A DNA stretch of 64,000 bases from Falsiroseomonas sp050563525 (GTDB lineage: Bacteria > Pseudomonadota > Alphaproteobacteria > Acetobacterales > Acetobacteraceae): assembly GCF_050563525.1 (NCBI RefSeq), contig NZ_JBNXUN010000012.1, positions 62,001-126,000 on the forward strand, written 5' to 3'. Position numbers and translations under genes: made by a program. Below the pieces are notes generated by a model, which worked only from the letters and a program-made list of their open reading frames with translations, made no database searches and had not been told where the DNA came from. Shown here piece after piece: positions 7,859 through 16,160 of this stretch. How positions within the stretch are numbered: the stretch's first letter is position 1; the number at the start of each line of letters is the position of its first letter.

Positions 7859-9040
7859 TCAGGCCCTGGGTGGGCGTGCCCGTACCGCAGCCTCGTTGAC
7901 ATCGCAGCCCCAGCCCGGCCCGGTCGGCACCAGCATGGCGCCGTTCTCGATGACCGGTGGCGTCGTGACGAATTCATCGCGCCACGCGACGCTGTCGATG
8001 TCGATCTCCATGATCCGCAGATTTGGCACCGCGGCGCAGAAATGCGCGCTGATGACGCTGGAAAGCTGGCCGTAGAAGTTATGCGGCGCAACGTTGATCT
8101 CGTATACCTCCGCCATGGCGGCGATCTTCAGCGATTCGCAGAAGCCGTTCCAGATCACGTCGATGATGGCGACATCCATGCTGTAGGCTTCGAGGAATGG
8201 CTTGAAGTCACGCCGTTCACACAGCGTCTCGCCCGACGCGATAGGACAGTTCGCCACGCGGCGGATGAGCTCGAGCGAGCGCACGTCATGCGTATCAACC
8301 TCCAGCCAGGCGAGGCCGACAGGCGCCAACGCCTCCGCGATGCGCATGACACCTTCCGGCTTGAAGTGGAAGTTCACATCGAGCATCACGCCCATGTCCG
8401 GCCCGCCACCCTGGCGCATGGCCATGGCTGTATCATGCGCACCGCGTACCACTTCCGGGGACCAGTTCAACTCGGGGAAGCCGGCACCGTGGCCGAAACC
8501 AGGGCGGTGGCTTCGCAGGCCGCCTTTGCCATCCGGCAGCAGCGTGTTGGTCTTGAGGGCGCGAAAGCCGCGTGCGCGTACCTCCTCCGCCAGACGCGAC
8601 AGCCCGTCATAATCGCGGATCATCGGCACGCCGGTCTGTGATTCTGGGTAGCGCGCGCGGTAGCTGCCGCAATGCGACCAGTAGACCGCAATGCGGTCCC
8701 GCACCGCGCCGCCAAGCAACGCATGGACCGGCACGCCGAGTGCCTTGCCCTTGATGTCCAGCAACGCGTTCTCGATCGCCGCAATGGCCTGCCGGTTCAG
8801 CCCGCCGCGAGATTGCACGGTGCGGGTGTGCAGCGTGTTGCCGATCAACTCGATCCGCATCGGGTCCATGCCGATGACGATTGGCGCCAGCGCCTCGATT
8901 AGAGCGCCGAGGCCGGTGCTGCCGAAGCCCTCGTTGAACTCGGACCAGCCGACCAACCCCTCGTTGGTCGTGACCTTGAGGAAGGAGAAGTGCCGCCAGC
9001 CCGCGTCGCAGTGCAGCGTCTCGATGCCCTGGATCTTCAC
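7859..9040 (-). CDS. enolase-superfamily dehydratase (mandelate racemase / muconate lactonizing type)
   Basis: This 393-aa protein has the MR/MLE two-domain layout: N-terminal capping domain to about residue 120, then a TIM barrel. Metal ligands appear as Asp221 (MLDVNFHF), Glu247 (WLEVD) and Glu271 (SGETL). General base candidates are Lys163 (ALKTN) and His320 (NVAPHNF). Such enzymes commonly dehydrate sugar acids to 2-keto-3-deoxy acids. The neighbouring SDR (sugar or lactone oxidation), aldolase and ABC sugar importer fit that role. KTN in place of the mandelate racemase KxK motif argues against a racemase. I do not assign a specific acid. Confidence 0.88.
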   Translation of the reverse strand: MKIQGIETLHCDAGWRHFSFLKVTTNEGLVGWSEFNEGFGSTGLGALIEALAPIVIGMDPMRIELIGNTLHTRTVQSRGGLNRQAIAAIENALLDIKGKALGVPVHALLGGAVRDRIAVYWSHCGSYRARYPESQTGVPMIRDYDGLSRLAEEVRARGFRALKTNTLLPDGKGGLRSHRPGFGHGAGFPELNWSPEVVRGAHDTAMAMRQGGGPDMGVMLDVNFHFKPEGVMRIAEALAPVGLAWLEVDTHDVRSLELIRRVANCPIASGETLCERRDFKPFLEAYSMDVAIIDVIWNGFCESLKIAAMAEVYEINVAPHNFYGQLSSVISAHFCAAVPNLRIMEIDIDSVAWRDEFVTTPPVIENGAMLVPTGPGWGCDVNEAAVRARPPRA

Positions 9041-9055
9041 GCGCAGTCCTTTCCG

Positions 9056-9814
9056 TCAGCGTGAGCCGCCGCTGACCATGAAGCATTGCTTGGTGATCAG
9101 CTTGCTGTCGTCGGAGGCGAGGAACAGGCCAAGGCGCGCGACCTCCTCCGGCTCGATCGCGTCTGGAATGCATTGGCGCGCACGCCCGGCAGCGATCTTG
9201 CTCTCATCCTGATACCAAAGCTCCCGCTGGCGCGGCGTGATGACCATGCCGGGGGCGATGGCATTGACGCGGATGCGGTGGGGGCCGAGTTGCCGAGCCA
9301 GGGAGTTGGTGAAGCCGACGATGGCGGCCTTGCCGGCGGCGTAGGCCTGCATGTCCGGAGCGCCATTCATCCAGGCGATCGAGGACATGTTGACGATGGA
9401 GCCACCGCCAAGTTCACGCATCTGCAGCGCGACCGCCTGGCAGGCGAAGAAGACGTGCCGGAAATTGACTGCCATCATGAAGTCGAAGCTGTCTTCGGTG
9501 ACGTCGAAGAAATCCTGCCGCTGGTCCACAGCGGCATTGTTGACCAAAACGGAGGCCGGGCCGCATTCTAGATGAATTTCCGCCAGCGCCCGACGCAGCG
9601 CCGTCGTATCGGTCAGGTCGCAAACACGAAAGGTCGCGCCGAGCTCCGACGCAAGCGCCTTGCCAATCTCCGCCTGCTTGTCGAGGAACGCCACGCGTGC
9701 ACCCTGGCCGGCGAATTCCCGGACAAAGGACTCGCCGATTCCGCTGGCTCCGCCGGTGACGATGACCAGGCGGCCGGCGAGCCCCGCATAGCGCGAGGCA
9801 GTGATAGGATTCAT
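9056..9814 (-). CDS. SDR-family NAD(P)-dependent oxidoreductase
   Basis: This 252-aa classical short-chain dehydrogenase has the cofactor motif TGGASGIGES (about residues 20-29), NNAAVDQ, and the Ser-Tyr-Lys triad in NMSSIAWMNGA and QAYAAGKAAIVG. VNAIAPGMVITPRQ follows. It ends with SGGSR instead of the usual substrate-closing DGG turn. Its start overlaps the ABC ATPase stop by 4 nt (ATGA), so translation is probably coupled. In this operon it is likely to oxidise a sugar or sugar-derived alcohol upstream of the dehydratase. Confidence 0.9.
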   Translation of the reverse strand: MNPITASRYAGLAGRLVIVTGGASGIGESFVREFAGQGARVAFLDKQAEIGKALASELGATFRVCDLTDTTALRRALAEIHLECGPASVLVNNAAVDQRQDFFDVTEDSFDFMMAVNFRHVFFACQAVALQMRELGGGSIVNMSSIAWMNGAPDMQAYAAGKAAIVGFTNSLARQLGPHRIRVNAIAPGMVITPRQRELWYQDESKIAAGRARQCIPDAIEPEEVARLGLFLASDDSKLITKQCFMVSGGSR

Positions 9815-10929
9815 GCGATCAGTCGGTCCGTGGCTGGGTCGAAGAGGCAGATGCGGCGGGTGTCCACGGCGAAGCGGCCGGGCGCATCCACCGCCAAGCG
9901 TACATCCGGGGCGACGCGGCCGAGGAGCTGTTGGCCGCCCATGCGCATCAACACAATGGTCTCGGCACCTGTCGGCTCCGTCATCTCGACCGGTGCGTCG
10001 ATGGCGATGCTCGTGCGCGGGTCGGCGCCGAAGCGGCGCTCGGCCTCGCCAATGGCTTCCGGCCGGATCCCCAGCACGACGTCGCGATCCAGGAAGGCGC
10101 GTGTCGCCACCACATCGTCCGGCAGCGGCAGGCGAATTTCGTCCGGCCGGCCAGCCCCAATGACGGCTGTCAGCCCACCGCCATCACTCGCCAGCCGCGC
10201 CGCAACGGTGTTCATCGGCGGCGCCCCCATGAAGCGGGCGACGAACAGGTTGGCGGGCCGGTTGTAGATGGTGTCGGGGTCCGCGTATTGCTGCACCTCC
10301 CCCTGGTGCATCACCGCGATGCGGGTCGCCATCGTCATGGCCTCGATCTGGTCATGCGTGACATAGACGATGGTGGAGCCGATGCGGCGATGCAGCTGCT
10401 TGATCTCCATCCGCATCTCGACGCGCAGCTTGGCGTCGAGATTGGACAGCGGCTCATCGAACAGGAACAGCAACGGGTCACGCACCAGGGCGCGCCCCAT
10501 CGCCACGCGCTGCCGCTGGCCGCCGGACAGCTGTGATGGCTTGCGGTCCAGCAGCGCCTCGATCTGCAGCAGCTTCGCCGTGCGGTCCAGCGCCTCCGCC
10601 TGCTGCGCCTTCGGGATACGCCTGCATTCCATGCCGAAGGTCATGTTCTCCCGAACTGTCATGGTGGGATAGAGCGCGTAGGACTGGAACACCATGGCGA
10701 TGTCGCGGTCCTTCGGCGGAATGCGGGTCACCACGCGATCGCCGATCTCGATCTCGCCCTCATTGGCGTTCTCGAGGCCCGCGATAATCGCGAGCAGGGT
10801 CGACTTGCCGCAGCCGGAGGGGCCGACAAGCACCAGGAATTCGCCGCTGTCGGCCTGCAGGTCGATGCCCTTCAGCACCTCCTGCGAGCCGAACCGCTTG
10901 CGCACGCCGCGGATGGTCAGTGCCGCCAT
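9811..10929 (-). CDS. ABC transporter ATP-binding protein, CUT1 (UgpC/MalK) type
   Basis: This is the ATPase subunit of a carbohydrate importer, 372 aa. The chosen ATG (complement of 10927-10929) begins MAALTIRGVRKRFGSQEVL; the frame is open further upstream but that only shadows the permease gene. It carries Walker A GPSGCGKST, Q-loop VFQSYALYPTM, signature LSGGQRQRVAMGRAL, Walker B LLFLFDEPLSNLDAKLR and the switch His in YVTHDQIEAMTMA. The roughly 130-residue C-terminal extension is of the TOBE/MalK regulatory kind. It lies 11 nt after the second permease gene. Confidence 0.93.
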   Translation of the reverse strand: MAALTIRGVRKRFGSQEVLKGIDLQADSGEFLVLVGPSGCGKSTLLAIIAGLENANEGEIEIGDRVVTRIPPKDRDIAMVFQSYALYPTMTVRENMTFGMECRRIPKAQQAEALDRTAKLLQIEALLDRKPSQLSGGQRQRVAMGRALVRDPLLFLFDEPLSNLDAKLRVEMRMEIKQLHRRIGSTIVYVTHDQIEAMTMATRIAVMHQGEVQQYADPDTIYNRPANLFVARFMGAPPMNTVAARLASDGGGLTAVIGAGRPDEIRLPLPDDVVATRAFLDRDVVLGIRPEAIGEAERRFGADPRTSIAIDAPVEMTEPTGAETIVLMRMGGQQLLGRVAPDVRLAVDAPGRFAVDTRRICLFDPATDRLIA

Positions 10930-10940
10930 TCCAGGATCCC

Positions 10941-11825
10941 CTACTTGACCGCGCCGGCCGTGAGCCCGCGCAGAAAGTACTTGCCGCCGAACAGGTAGAC
11001 CAGCAGCGTCGGAAGTGCGGCCAGCAGCACCGCCGCGCTCTGCACGCCGTACTGCGGTGCCTCGCTGACCGAGACGCTGAGCGCGATCAGCGCCGCCGTC
11101 ACCGGCTGCTGCGTGCCGGAGGTGAAGGTCACGCCGTACAGGAACTCGTTCCAGATATGCGTGAACTGCCAGATCACCGTGACGATCAGGATCGGCGGCG
11201 ACAGCGGCAGCACGATGCGCCAGAAGATGCGAAAGAAGCCGGCGCCGTCGATGCGCGCCGCCTTCAGCAGCTCCGGCGGGATGGAGACGTAGTAGTTGCG
11301 GCAGAACAGCGTCGTGAAGCTGATGCCCTGGATGACATGGATCATCACCAGGCCGGAGATGCTGTTGGTCAGGCCGAGGTCGCGCAGGACCAGGGTCCAG
11401 GGGATCAGCTTCATCTGCTCCGGCAGGAAGACGCCGAGGATGATGATGCCGAAGATCCAGTTGTCGCCCTTGAAGCGCCACAGCGCGATCGAATAGCCGT
11501 TCAGCGCTCCAAGCAGGGTCGAGAGGATGGTCGCCGGGATCACCAGCAGGAAGGAGTTCCACATGTAGGGCGAGATGCCGGCGCAGGTCTGCGCGATGCA
11601 GTAGCTGCCCCAGGCGCGGCTGAAATTGTCGAAGGCGAATTCGCGTGGGAAACCGATGACGGAGGTGGCGCCGATGTCCTGCGCCGTGCGGACCGAATTC
11701 AGCGCCACGACCACCAGCGGCGTCAGATAGAAGGCGGCGAAGCCGATCAGCAGCGCATAGACCATGAAGCGCGCCGGCCGGCCGCGCACGCCGGGGGAGA
11801 AGGAGGGGGCGGCGGCGTCAGCCAT
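10941..11825 (-). CDS. carbohydrate ABC transporter permease, MalG-like
   Basis: This is one of the two inner-membrane subunits of the CUT1 importer. The ATG at 11825 gives 294 aa starting MADAAAPSFSPG and overlaps the upstream permease stop by 8 nt; an ATG 36 nt further upstream is possible. Six hydrophobic segments are visible, with the EAA loop that contacts the ATPase at ELLKAARIDGAGFFRIFWRI. The C-terminus GKYFLRGLTAGAVK is typical of MalG-type subunits. Confidence 0.9.
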   Translation of the reverse strand: MADAAAPSFSPGVRGRPARFMVYALLIGFAAFYLTPLVVVALNSVRTAQDIGATSVIGFPREFAFDNFSRAWGSYCIAQTCAGISPYMWNSFLLVIPATILSTLLGALNGYSIALWRFKGDNWIFGIIILGVFLPEQMKLIPWTLVLRDLGLTNSISGLVMIHVIQGISFTTLFCRNYYVSIPPELLKAARIDGAGFFRIFWRIVLPLSPPILIVTVIWQFTHIWNEFLYGVTFTSGTQQPVTAALIALSVSVSEAPQYGVQSAAVLLAALPTLLVYLFGGKYFLRGLTAGAVK

Positions 11826-12771
11826 TGCGGCGTCCCTCCCGGTGCTTCCGCCAACGGACATAGCCGAAATACGGCACGAGCACCGCCAGCAGCGACAGCA
11901 GCATCAGTACCGCGGCCGCGGCACCACGGCCGAGCAGACCGCGCTGGAACATCAGGTCGTACACCACCAGCGTCGGCAATTGCGTCGCGATGCCGGGCCC
12001 GCCGCCGGTCAGCGCGCGCACCAGGTCGAAGGTCTTGATGGTGAATTGCAGCAGCACCACCAGCACGGCGATGAAGATCGGCCCGATGCTGGGCAGCACG
12101 ACGCGCCGGTAGATGCGCCAGACGCCGGCACCATCGATCTGCGCCGCCTTGTACAGGTCCGCCTCCACCGAACGGATGCCGGCCAGGAACAGCGCCATGG
12201 CGAAGCCGGAGGCCTGCCAGGCACCGGCGATGACGATGGTGTAGATCGCCATGTCGCGGTCGACGAGCCAGTCGAAGCGGAACTCCGGAAAACCCATGTC
12301 GCGCACCAGCTTCTGGATGCCGACCCCGGGATTCAGCAGCCAGGCCCAGACGGTGCCGGTGACCACGAAGGACACCGCCATGGGATACAGGAAGATGGTG
12401 CGGAACAGGGTCTCCGCCCGGATACGCTGGTCGATCAGGATGGCCAGCAGCAGGCCGAGCGCGGTGGTCAGCGTGACGAAGCAGGTGCCGTAGATCAGCA
12501 GGTTGTTGTAGGCGATGCCCCAGTTGCGCGAGTTCAGCACCGACCAGTAGTTGCGCATCCCGATCAGCTCGTAGCTCGGGATGAGCGTGGAGTCGGTGAA
12601 GGAGATCCACGTTGTGTAGAGCGTAAAGCTGATCACGTGCAGCACGCTGATCAGCAGCGGCGGCCACAGCACCAGATGCGGCAGCCAGCGCTCCACCCAG
12701 GCACGCCGGGCGGAAGGCAGGCGCCGGGCGGGCAGCGGTGCCACGCCCACCAGCTTCGCCTCGACATTCAT
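11818..12771 (-). CDS. carbohydrate ABC transporter permease, MalF/UgpA-like
   Basis: This is a 317-aa six-segment inner-membrane subunit of the same CUT1 importer. After a basic N-terminus the first membrane segment begins near residue 30. The EAA loop reads EADLYKAAQIDGAGVWRIYR, and the conserved TGGGPGIATQLPTLVVYDLMF region follows. Its start lies 4 nt after the binding-protein stop, so gene order is binding protein, MalF-like, MalG-like, ATPase, then enzymes. Confidence 0.92.
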   Translation of the reverse strand: MNVEAKLVGVAPLPARRLPSARRAWVERWLPHLVLWPPLLISVLHVISFTLYTTWISFTDSTLIPSYELIGMRNYWSVLNSRNWGIAYNNLLIYGTCFVTLTTALGLLLAILIDQRIRAETLFRTIFLYPMAVSFVVTGTVWAWLLNPGVGIQKLVRDMGFPEFRFDWLVDRDMAIYTIVIAGAWQASGFAMALFLAGIRSVEADLYKAAQIDGAGVWRIYRRVVLPSIGPIFIAVLVVLLQFTIKTFDLVRALTGGGPGIATQLPTLVVYDLMFQRGLLGRGAAAAVLMLLSLLAVLVPYFGYVRWRKHREGRRNG

Positions 12772-12775
12772 AAAG

Positions 12776-14056
12776 CTAGCGCGCGTCGTCGACGGCCGCG
12801 GCCAGACGGCGTACCGCCACCTCCGGCGTCACGGATTTGTCGTGCACATACTCGGTCAGGATGTCGATCATCGCCGCCGACATCTGGTTGTTCTGCGCCA
12901 TGTTGTGCGCCAGGCTCAGCACCGCCTGGTTGGCGCGCACGGATTCACCCAGCGATCGCGAAGCCTCCCGCTGTCCGTCGGACCAGCCTTCGCCGGACAG
13001 GTCCATGTCGGTGCGGACGGGGACGGAGCCGGTGATCTTGGAATACATCTCCTGCACCCGCTTGCTCATCACCAGGTTCGCGAACAGCGCCTGGCCGGCC
13101 TGGAAATCCGGCTCGCGCCGCTGCCAGAAGATGAAGGCATCGGCGTTCAGCACGAAGCAGGGCTTGCCGTTGTCGACCGGCGCCTGTCCGACCATGTAGT
13201 CCTCCGGACCGAAGCCATTGTGGCGGATGACGCCTTGCGCCCAGCCGCCCATCATCAGCATGCCCATTTCGCCGCGGATGAAACGCGGCAGGAAGGTGCT
13301 GTAGTGCTGGCCGGCGGCCGCCGGATCCATCCAGTTGGAGAACTGGCGCAACTGGCGGAAGGCGGCCAGCACCTCCGGCCCGCGCAGCGTGCGGTCATCC
13401 AGTTCCATCAGCGCCTTTCGGTAGGCTTCGGGGCTGAGGCCGGCGAGGGCGATCTCGAACTTCATGCCGTCATCCCAGCGGATGCCGCCATTGGCGATCG
13501 GCGTGATGCCGGCGTCCTTCATCTTGCCGGCGAGGGAATTGAATTCCGCCCAGGTCTTTGGCAACTCGCGCGCCCCCACCTTCTCCATCGCGCGGCGGGA
13601 CACGAACAGCGTGTTGGTGCGGTAGATCTGCAGCGGCAGCGCGATCCACTTGCCCTGCGGCTTGTGCAGCTTTGCCAGGTCCGGCGCCACCACGGCCTCG
13701 TACCCCGCCGCCGCCACTTCCCGCGTCAGGTCCCGCGTCGGCGCGATGCGCGACCAGGCTGCAATCTCCGGTCCCTTGAGCTGGGACGCCGCCGGCGGGT
13801 TGCCGGACAGGATGTCGGCACGCAGCTTGTTCATCATCTCCGTCGTGAAACCCGGCACCGGGCTGTGCTGCCAGGTGCCGCCTTCCTCCTCGAAGACACG
13901 GCCAAGCGCGGTGATCGCGGCGCCATCGCTGCCCGCGCTCCACTGCGAGATCAGGGTGAGGCGCGGCTTCACGCCCTGGGCCTGCGCGAGGCGCGGTGCG
14001 GCGAGCGTGGCGCCGATGGTGCCGAGCAGCGCGCCGCGGCGGGTGATGGCGTTCAT
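12776..14056 (-). CDS. extracellular sugar-binding protein of ABC transporter (family 1)
   Basis: This 426-aa periplasmic binding protein captures the sugar for the adjacent CUT1 importer. The N-terminus ITRRGALLGTIGATLAAPRLAQAQG is a twin-arginine-like signal with cleavage near AQA (about residue 26). The mature part shows family 1 features: LRADILSGNPPAASQLKGPE, GMLMMGGWAQGVI and ITGSVPVR near the C-terminus. It is the first gene of the catabolic operon. The promoter region faces the divergent GntR gene and contains a perfect 22-bp palindrome, so it is probably controlled by that regulator. Confidence 0.92.
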   Translation of the reverse strand: MNAITRRGALLGTIGATLAAPRLAQAQGVKPRLTLISQWSAGSDGAAITALGRVFEEEGGTWQHSPVPGFTTEMMNKLRADILSGNPPAASQLKGPEIAAWSRIAPTRDLTREVAAAGYEAVVAPDLAKLHKPQGKWIALPLQIYRTNTLFVSRRAMEKVGARELPKTWAEFNSLAGKMKDAGITPIANGGIRWDDGMKFEIALAGLSPEAYRKALMELDDRTLRGPEVLAAFRQLRQFSNWMDPAAAGQHYSTFLPRFIRGEMGMLMMGGWAQGVIRHNGFGPEDYMVGQAPVDNGKPCFVLNADAFIFWQRREPDFQAGQALFANLVMSKRVQEMYSKITGSVPVRTDMDLSGEGWSDGQREASRSLGESVRANQAVLSLAHNMAQNNQMSAAMIDILTEYVHDKSVTPEVAVRRLAAAVDDAR

Positions 14057-14193
14057 GGACCCTCCCTCTCAGCCGGCGTTCGGGGCCGGCCTTCTTGTCA
14101 TGTGACGGCCGCTTCGCGGCACCTTCGGGATCGGCAGGGCCCGGGTCTCACAGTGCTTGCGCCGGGGCCTGCAAATCGGCATTTTCTTGGACC

Positions 14194-14215
14194 GATCGAT
14201 TTGATCAAATCGATC
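14194..14215. promoter_or_regulatory. perfect 22-bp palindrome, likely GntR operator
   Basis: The 11-nt half-site GATCGATTTGA is followed immediately by its reverse complement, with centre TTGATCAA. It is AT-rich against a 70% GC background and lies between the divergent binding-protein gene (start 14056) and the GntR gene (start 14297). Position and symmetry fit the binding site of a dimeric FCD-type GntR regulator controlling both directions. Confidence 0.75.
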
Positions 14216-14296
14216 ATTGGGGGTCAAGCCTCGCCGCCCGACCCCACTGCACACGGCATCGGGAGCATTCCGCCACGACGCCGCAGGAGCATCCGC

Positions 14297-14980
14297 GTGG
14301 AGACGTTGCCCACGGAGACGACGGACCCGCCGATGGGCGGCACCACCTACCAGCGGGTGCGCGACCGCATCCGGCGCGACATCATCGCCGGCCGCATCGC
14401 GCCGGGATCACGCCTGAAGATCGCCGACCTGGCGCTGCTCTACGGACTCAGCCAAATGCCGGTGCGGGAGGCGTTGCAGCAGCTGCAGGGCGAAGGACTG
14501 GTCACGCTGTCGCCCAACCGCGGCGCCAGCGTCCGTCGCATGGATGCCCGGTTCATCCGCAACCTGTTCGACATCCGCGAGGCGCTGGAAGGCTTCCTGA
14601 CCTTCCAGGCGGCCCCCTGCGTCACCGCGGACCTCATCGACCAGCTTCGCGCGATCCAGCACCGCTACGATGCGCTTGTCACGGCTAATGACCGGCTGGC
14701 GCTGGAGCCGGTGAACCGCGAGTTCCACGAGGCGATCCTCGGCGTCACCGGCAACGCCGAGGCGATGCGCCTGCTGGACCAGCATACCGCCATCATCGGC
14801 GTGCTGCGCAGCCGGCACGGCTACGCGCCCGGCCGCCTCGCCATCATCCAGCAGGAGCATTGGTCGTTGATCGAAGCGCTGGAGCGTCGTGATGCCGCCG
14901 CGGCGCAGGCCATCCACGCCCTGCATGTGCGTCGCGCCGGGGACGACATGCTGGCGATGATGCAGAAGGACCAGCCATGA
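14297..14980 (+). CDS. GntR-family transcriptional regulator with FCD domain
   Basis: This 227-aa regulator has an N-terminal winged helix-turn-helix (residues about 13-80; RVRDRIRRDIIAGRIAPG, PVREALQQLQGEGLV) and a C-terminal all-helical FCD ligand domain with the likely metal or ligand residues in FDIREALEGF, NREFHEAIL and ALHVRRAGDDM. I chose the GTG at 14297 because AGGAG lies 7 nt upstream; a later ATG at 14333 would also keep the whole DNA-binding domain. The frame runs open far upstream, but that part is antisense to the binding-protein gene. It likely controls the sugar operon through the palindrome about 80 nt upstream of its start. Confidence 0.9.
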   Translation: METLPTETTDPPMGGTTYQRVRDRIRRDIIAGRIAPGSRLKIADLALLYGLSQMPVREALQQLQGEGLVTLSPNRGASVRRMDARFIRNLFDIREALEGFLTFQAAPCVTADLIDQLRAIQHRYDALVTANDRLALEPVNREFHEAILGVTGNAEAMRLLDQHTAIIGVLRSRHGYAPGRLAIIQQEHWSLIEALERRDAAAAQAIHALHVRRAGDDMLAMMQKDQP

Positions 14981-16131
14981 CTCCGATCGCCCTGGGTTTC
15001 GTCGGCGGCGCCGCGCCAGCGATGATCGGGCCGGTGCACCAGCGTGCCGCGCTGCTCGACCGCCGCTTCGCCGTCGTGGCCGGCGCTTTTTCCAGCAATC
15101 CGGACAAGGCGGCGGCGGCAGCGCGGGAATACGGCGTCGCCCCGGACCGCAGCTACCCGAGCGCGGAGGCGATGTTCGCCGCCGAAAAGCAGCTGCCCGA
15201 TGGCATCGCCGCCGTCACCATCGTCACGCCGAACGACAGCCACCGGCGCCTGGCCTGCGCCGCGGCGGAGGCCGGGCTGCACGTGATGCTGGAAAAGCCG
15301 CTGGCCAATACGATGGAGGAAGCCACGGCGATCGCGGAGGCGGTTGCGGCGCATGGCACCATCCTGTGCCTCGCCCATGCCTATTCCGGCTACCCGATGA
15401 TCCGCGAGGCGCGCGCCCAGGTGGAAGCGGGTGCACTGGGCGCGCTGCGCATGGTGCAGGTCGAATATTTCGGCGCCGGCCTGGCCAGCTTCGTGGAGGC
15501 GCAGGTCGATGCGCCGCGCCGCTGGCGGCTGGATCCTGCCACCAGCGGGCCGTCCCTGGTGCTGGGCGACATCGGCACGCATGCCTTCCACCTGGCCTGC
15601 TACGTCACAGGACAGTCCGCGGTGCGGCTGAGCGCGGAGCTTGGTACCCTGCAGCCTGGTCGCGTGGTGCAGGATTACGCCAATCTGCGCTTCCGCCTGG
15701 AAGGTGGCGCGCGCGGCAGCCTGATCGCCAGCCAGGCGGCGGCGGGGGCGGAAAACCACATCCTGCTGCGCGTCTGGGGCGAGCAGGGCCACCTGGAATG
15801 GCGGCACGACCGTCACGGTGAGTTGCGCCTGGCATCGCGGGACGGCTTTCCGGCAATACTGACGCGCCAGCACCCGTTGCTGTCCGCCACCGCGCTGGCC
15901 GCCGGACGCCAGCGGCGCGGCCACCCCGAGGGCCTGCATGAGGCCTTCGCCAACCTCTACCAGGATTTCGCGGAACTGATCCTGGCGCGGCAGCGTGGCA
16001 GCGAGCCTGCCGCGCAGGCGCTTTCAGTGCCCGGTTTGCGCGATGGCCTGGCCGGCATGCGGATGATCGCGGCGGCGCTGGAAAGCCAGTTCCACCATGG
16101 CGCCTGGGTCGACCTGCCGCCCGGTAATTGA
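14977..16131 (+). CDS. Gfo/Idh/MocA-family oxidoreductase
   Basis: This 384-aa NAD(P)-dependent sugar or polyol dehydrogenase-like protein has an N-terminal Rossmann domain (starting ALGFVGGAAPAMIG, with a relaxed glycine motif), IVTPNDSHRRLA, and the family motif MLEKPLANT containing the catalytic-region Lys. The C-terminal alpha/beta domain contains GDIGTHAFHLACYVTG with the His usual for substrate binding. Its start overlaps the GntR stop by 4 nt, so regulator and enzyme are one unit. It may act on the sugar imported by the divergent ABC system; the direction of reaction is unknown. Confidence 0.88.
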   Translation: MTPIALGFVGGAAPAMIGPVHQRAALLDRRFAVVAGAFSSNPDKAAAAAREYGVAPDRSYPSAEAMFAAEKQLPDGIAAVTIVTPNDSHRRLACAAAEAGLHVMLEKPLANTMEEATAIAEAVAAHGTILCLAHAYSGYPMIREARAQVEAGALGALRMVQVEYFGAGLASFVEAQVDAPRRWRLDPATSGPSLVLGDIGTHAFHLACYVTGQSAVRLSAELGTLQPGRVVQDYANLRFRLEGGARGSLIASQAAAGAENHILLRVWGEQGHLEWRHDRHGELRLASRDGFPAILTRQHPLLSATALAAGRQRRGHPEGLHEAFANLYQDFAELILARQRGSEPAAQALSVPGLRDGLAGMRMIAAALESQFHHGAWVDLPPGN

Positions 16132-16160
16132 ACGCGCAAGCCTCAAGCCAGCCCTGCCAC

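Noticed and set aside
12842..14296. In-frame N-terminal extension of the GntR regulator
   Set aside because: The extension is antisense to the sugar-binding protein gene and has shadow composition; the GTG at 14297 with AGGAG gives a normal-length regulator.
14977..16131. Assigning the MocA-family protein to inositol catabolism
   Set aside because: No other inositol genes are present and the glycine motif is relaxed; only the family can be supported.
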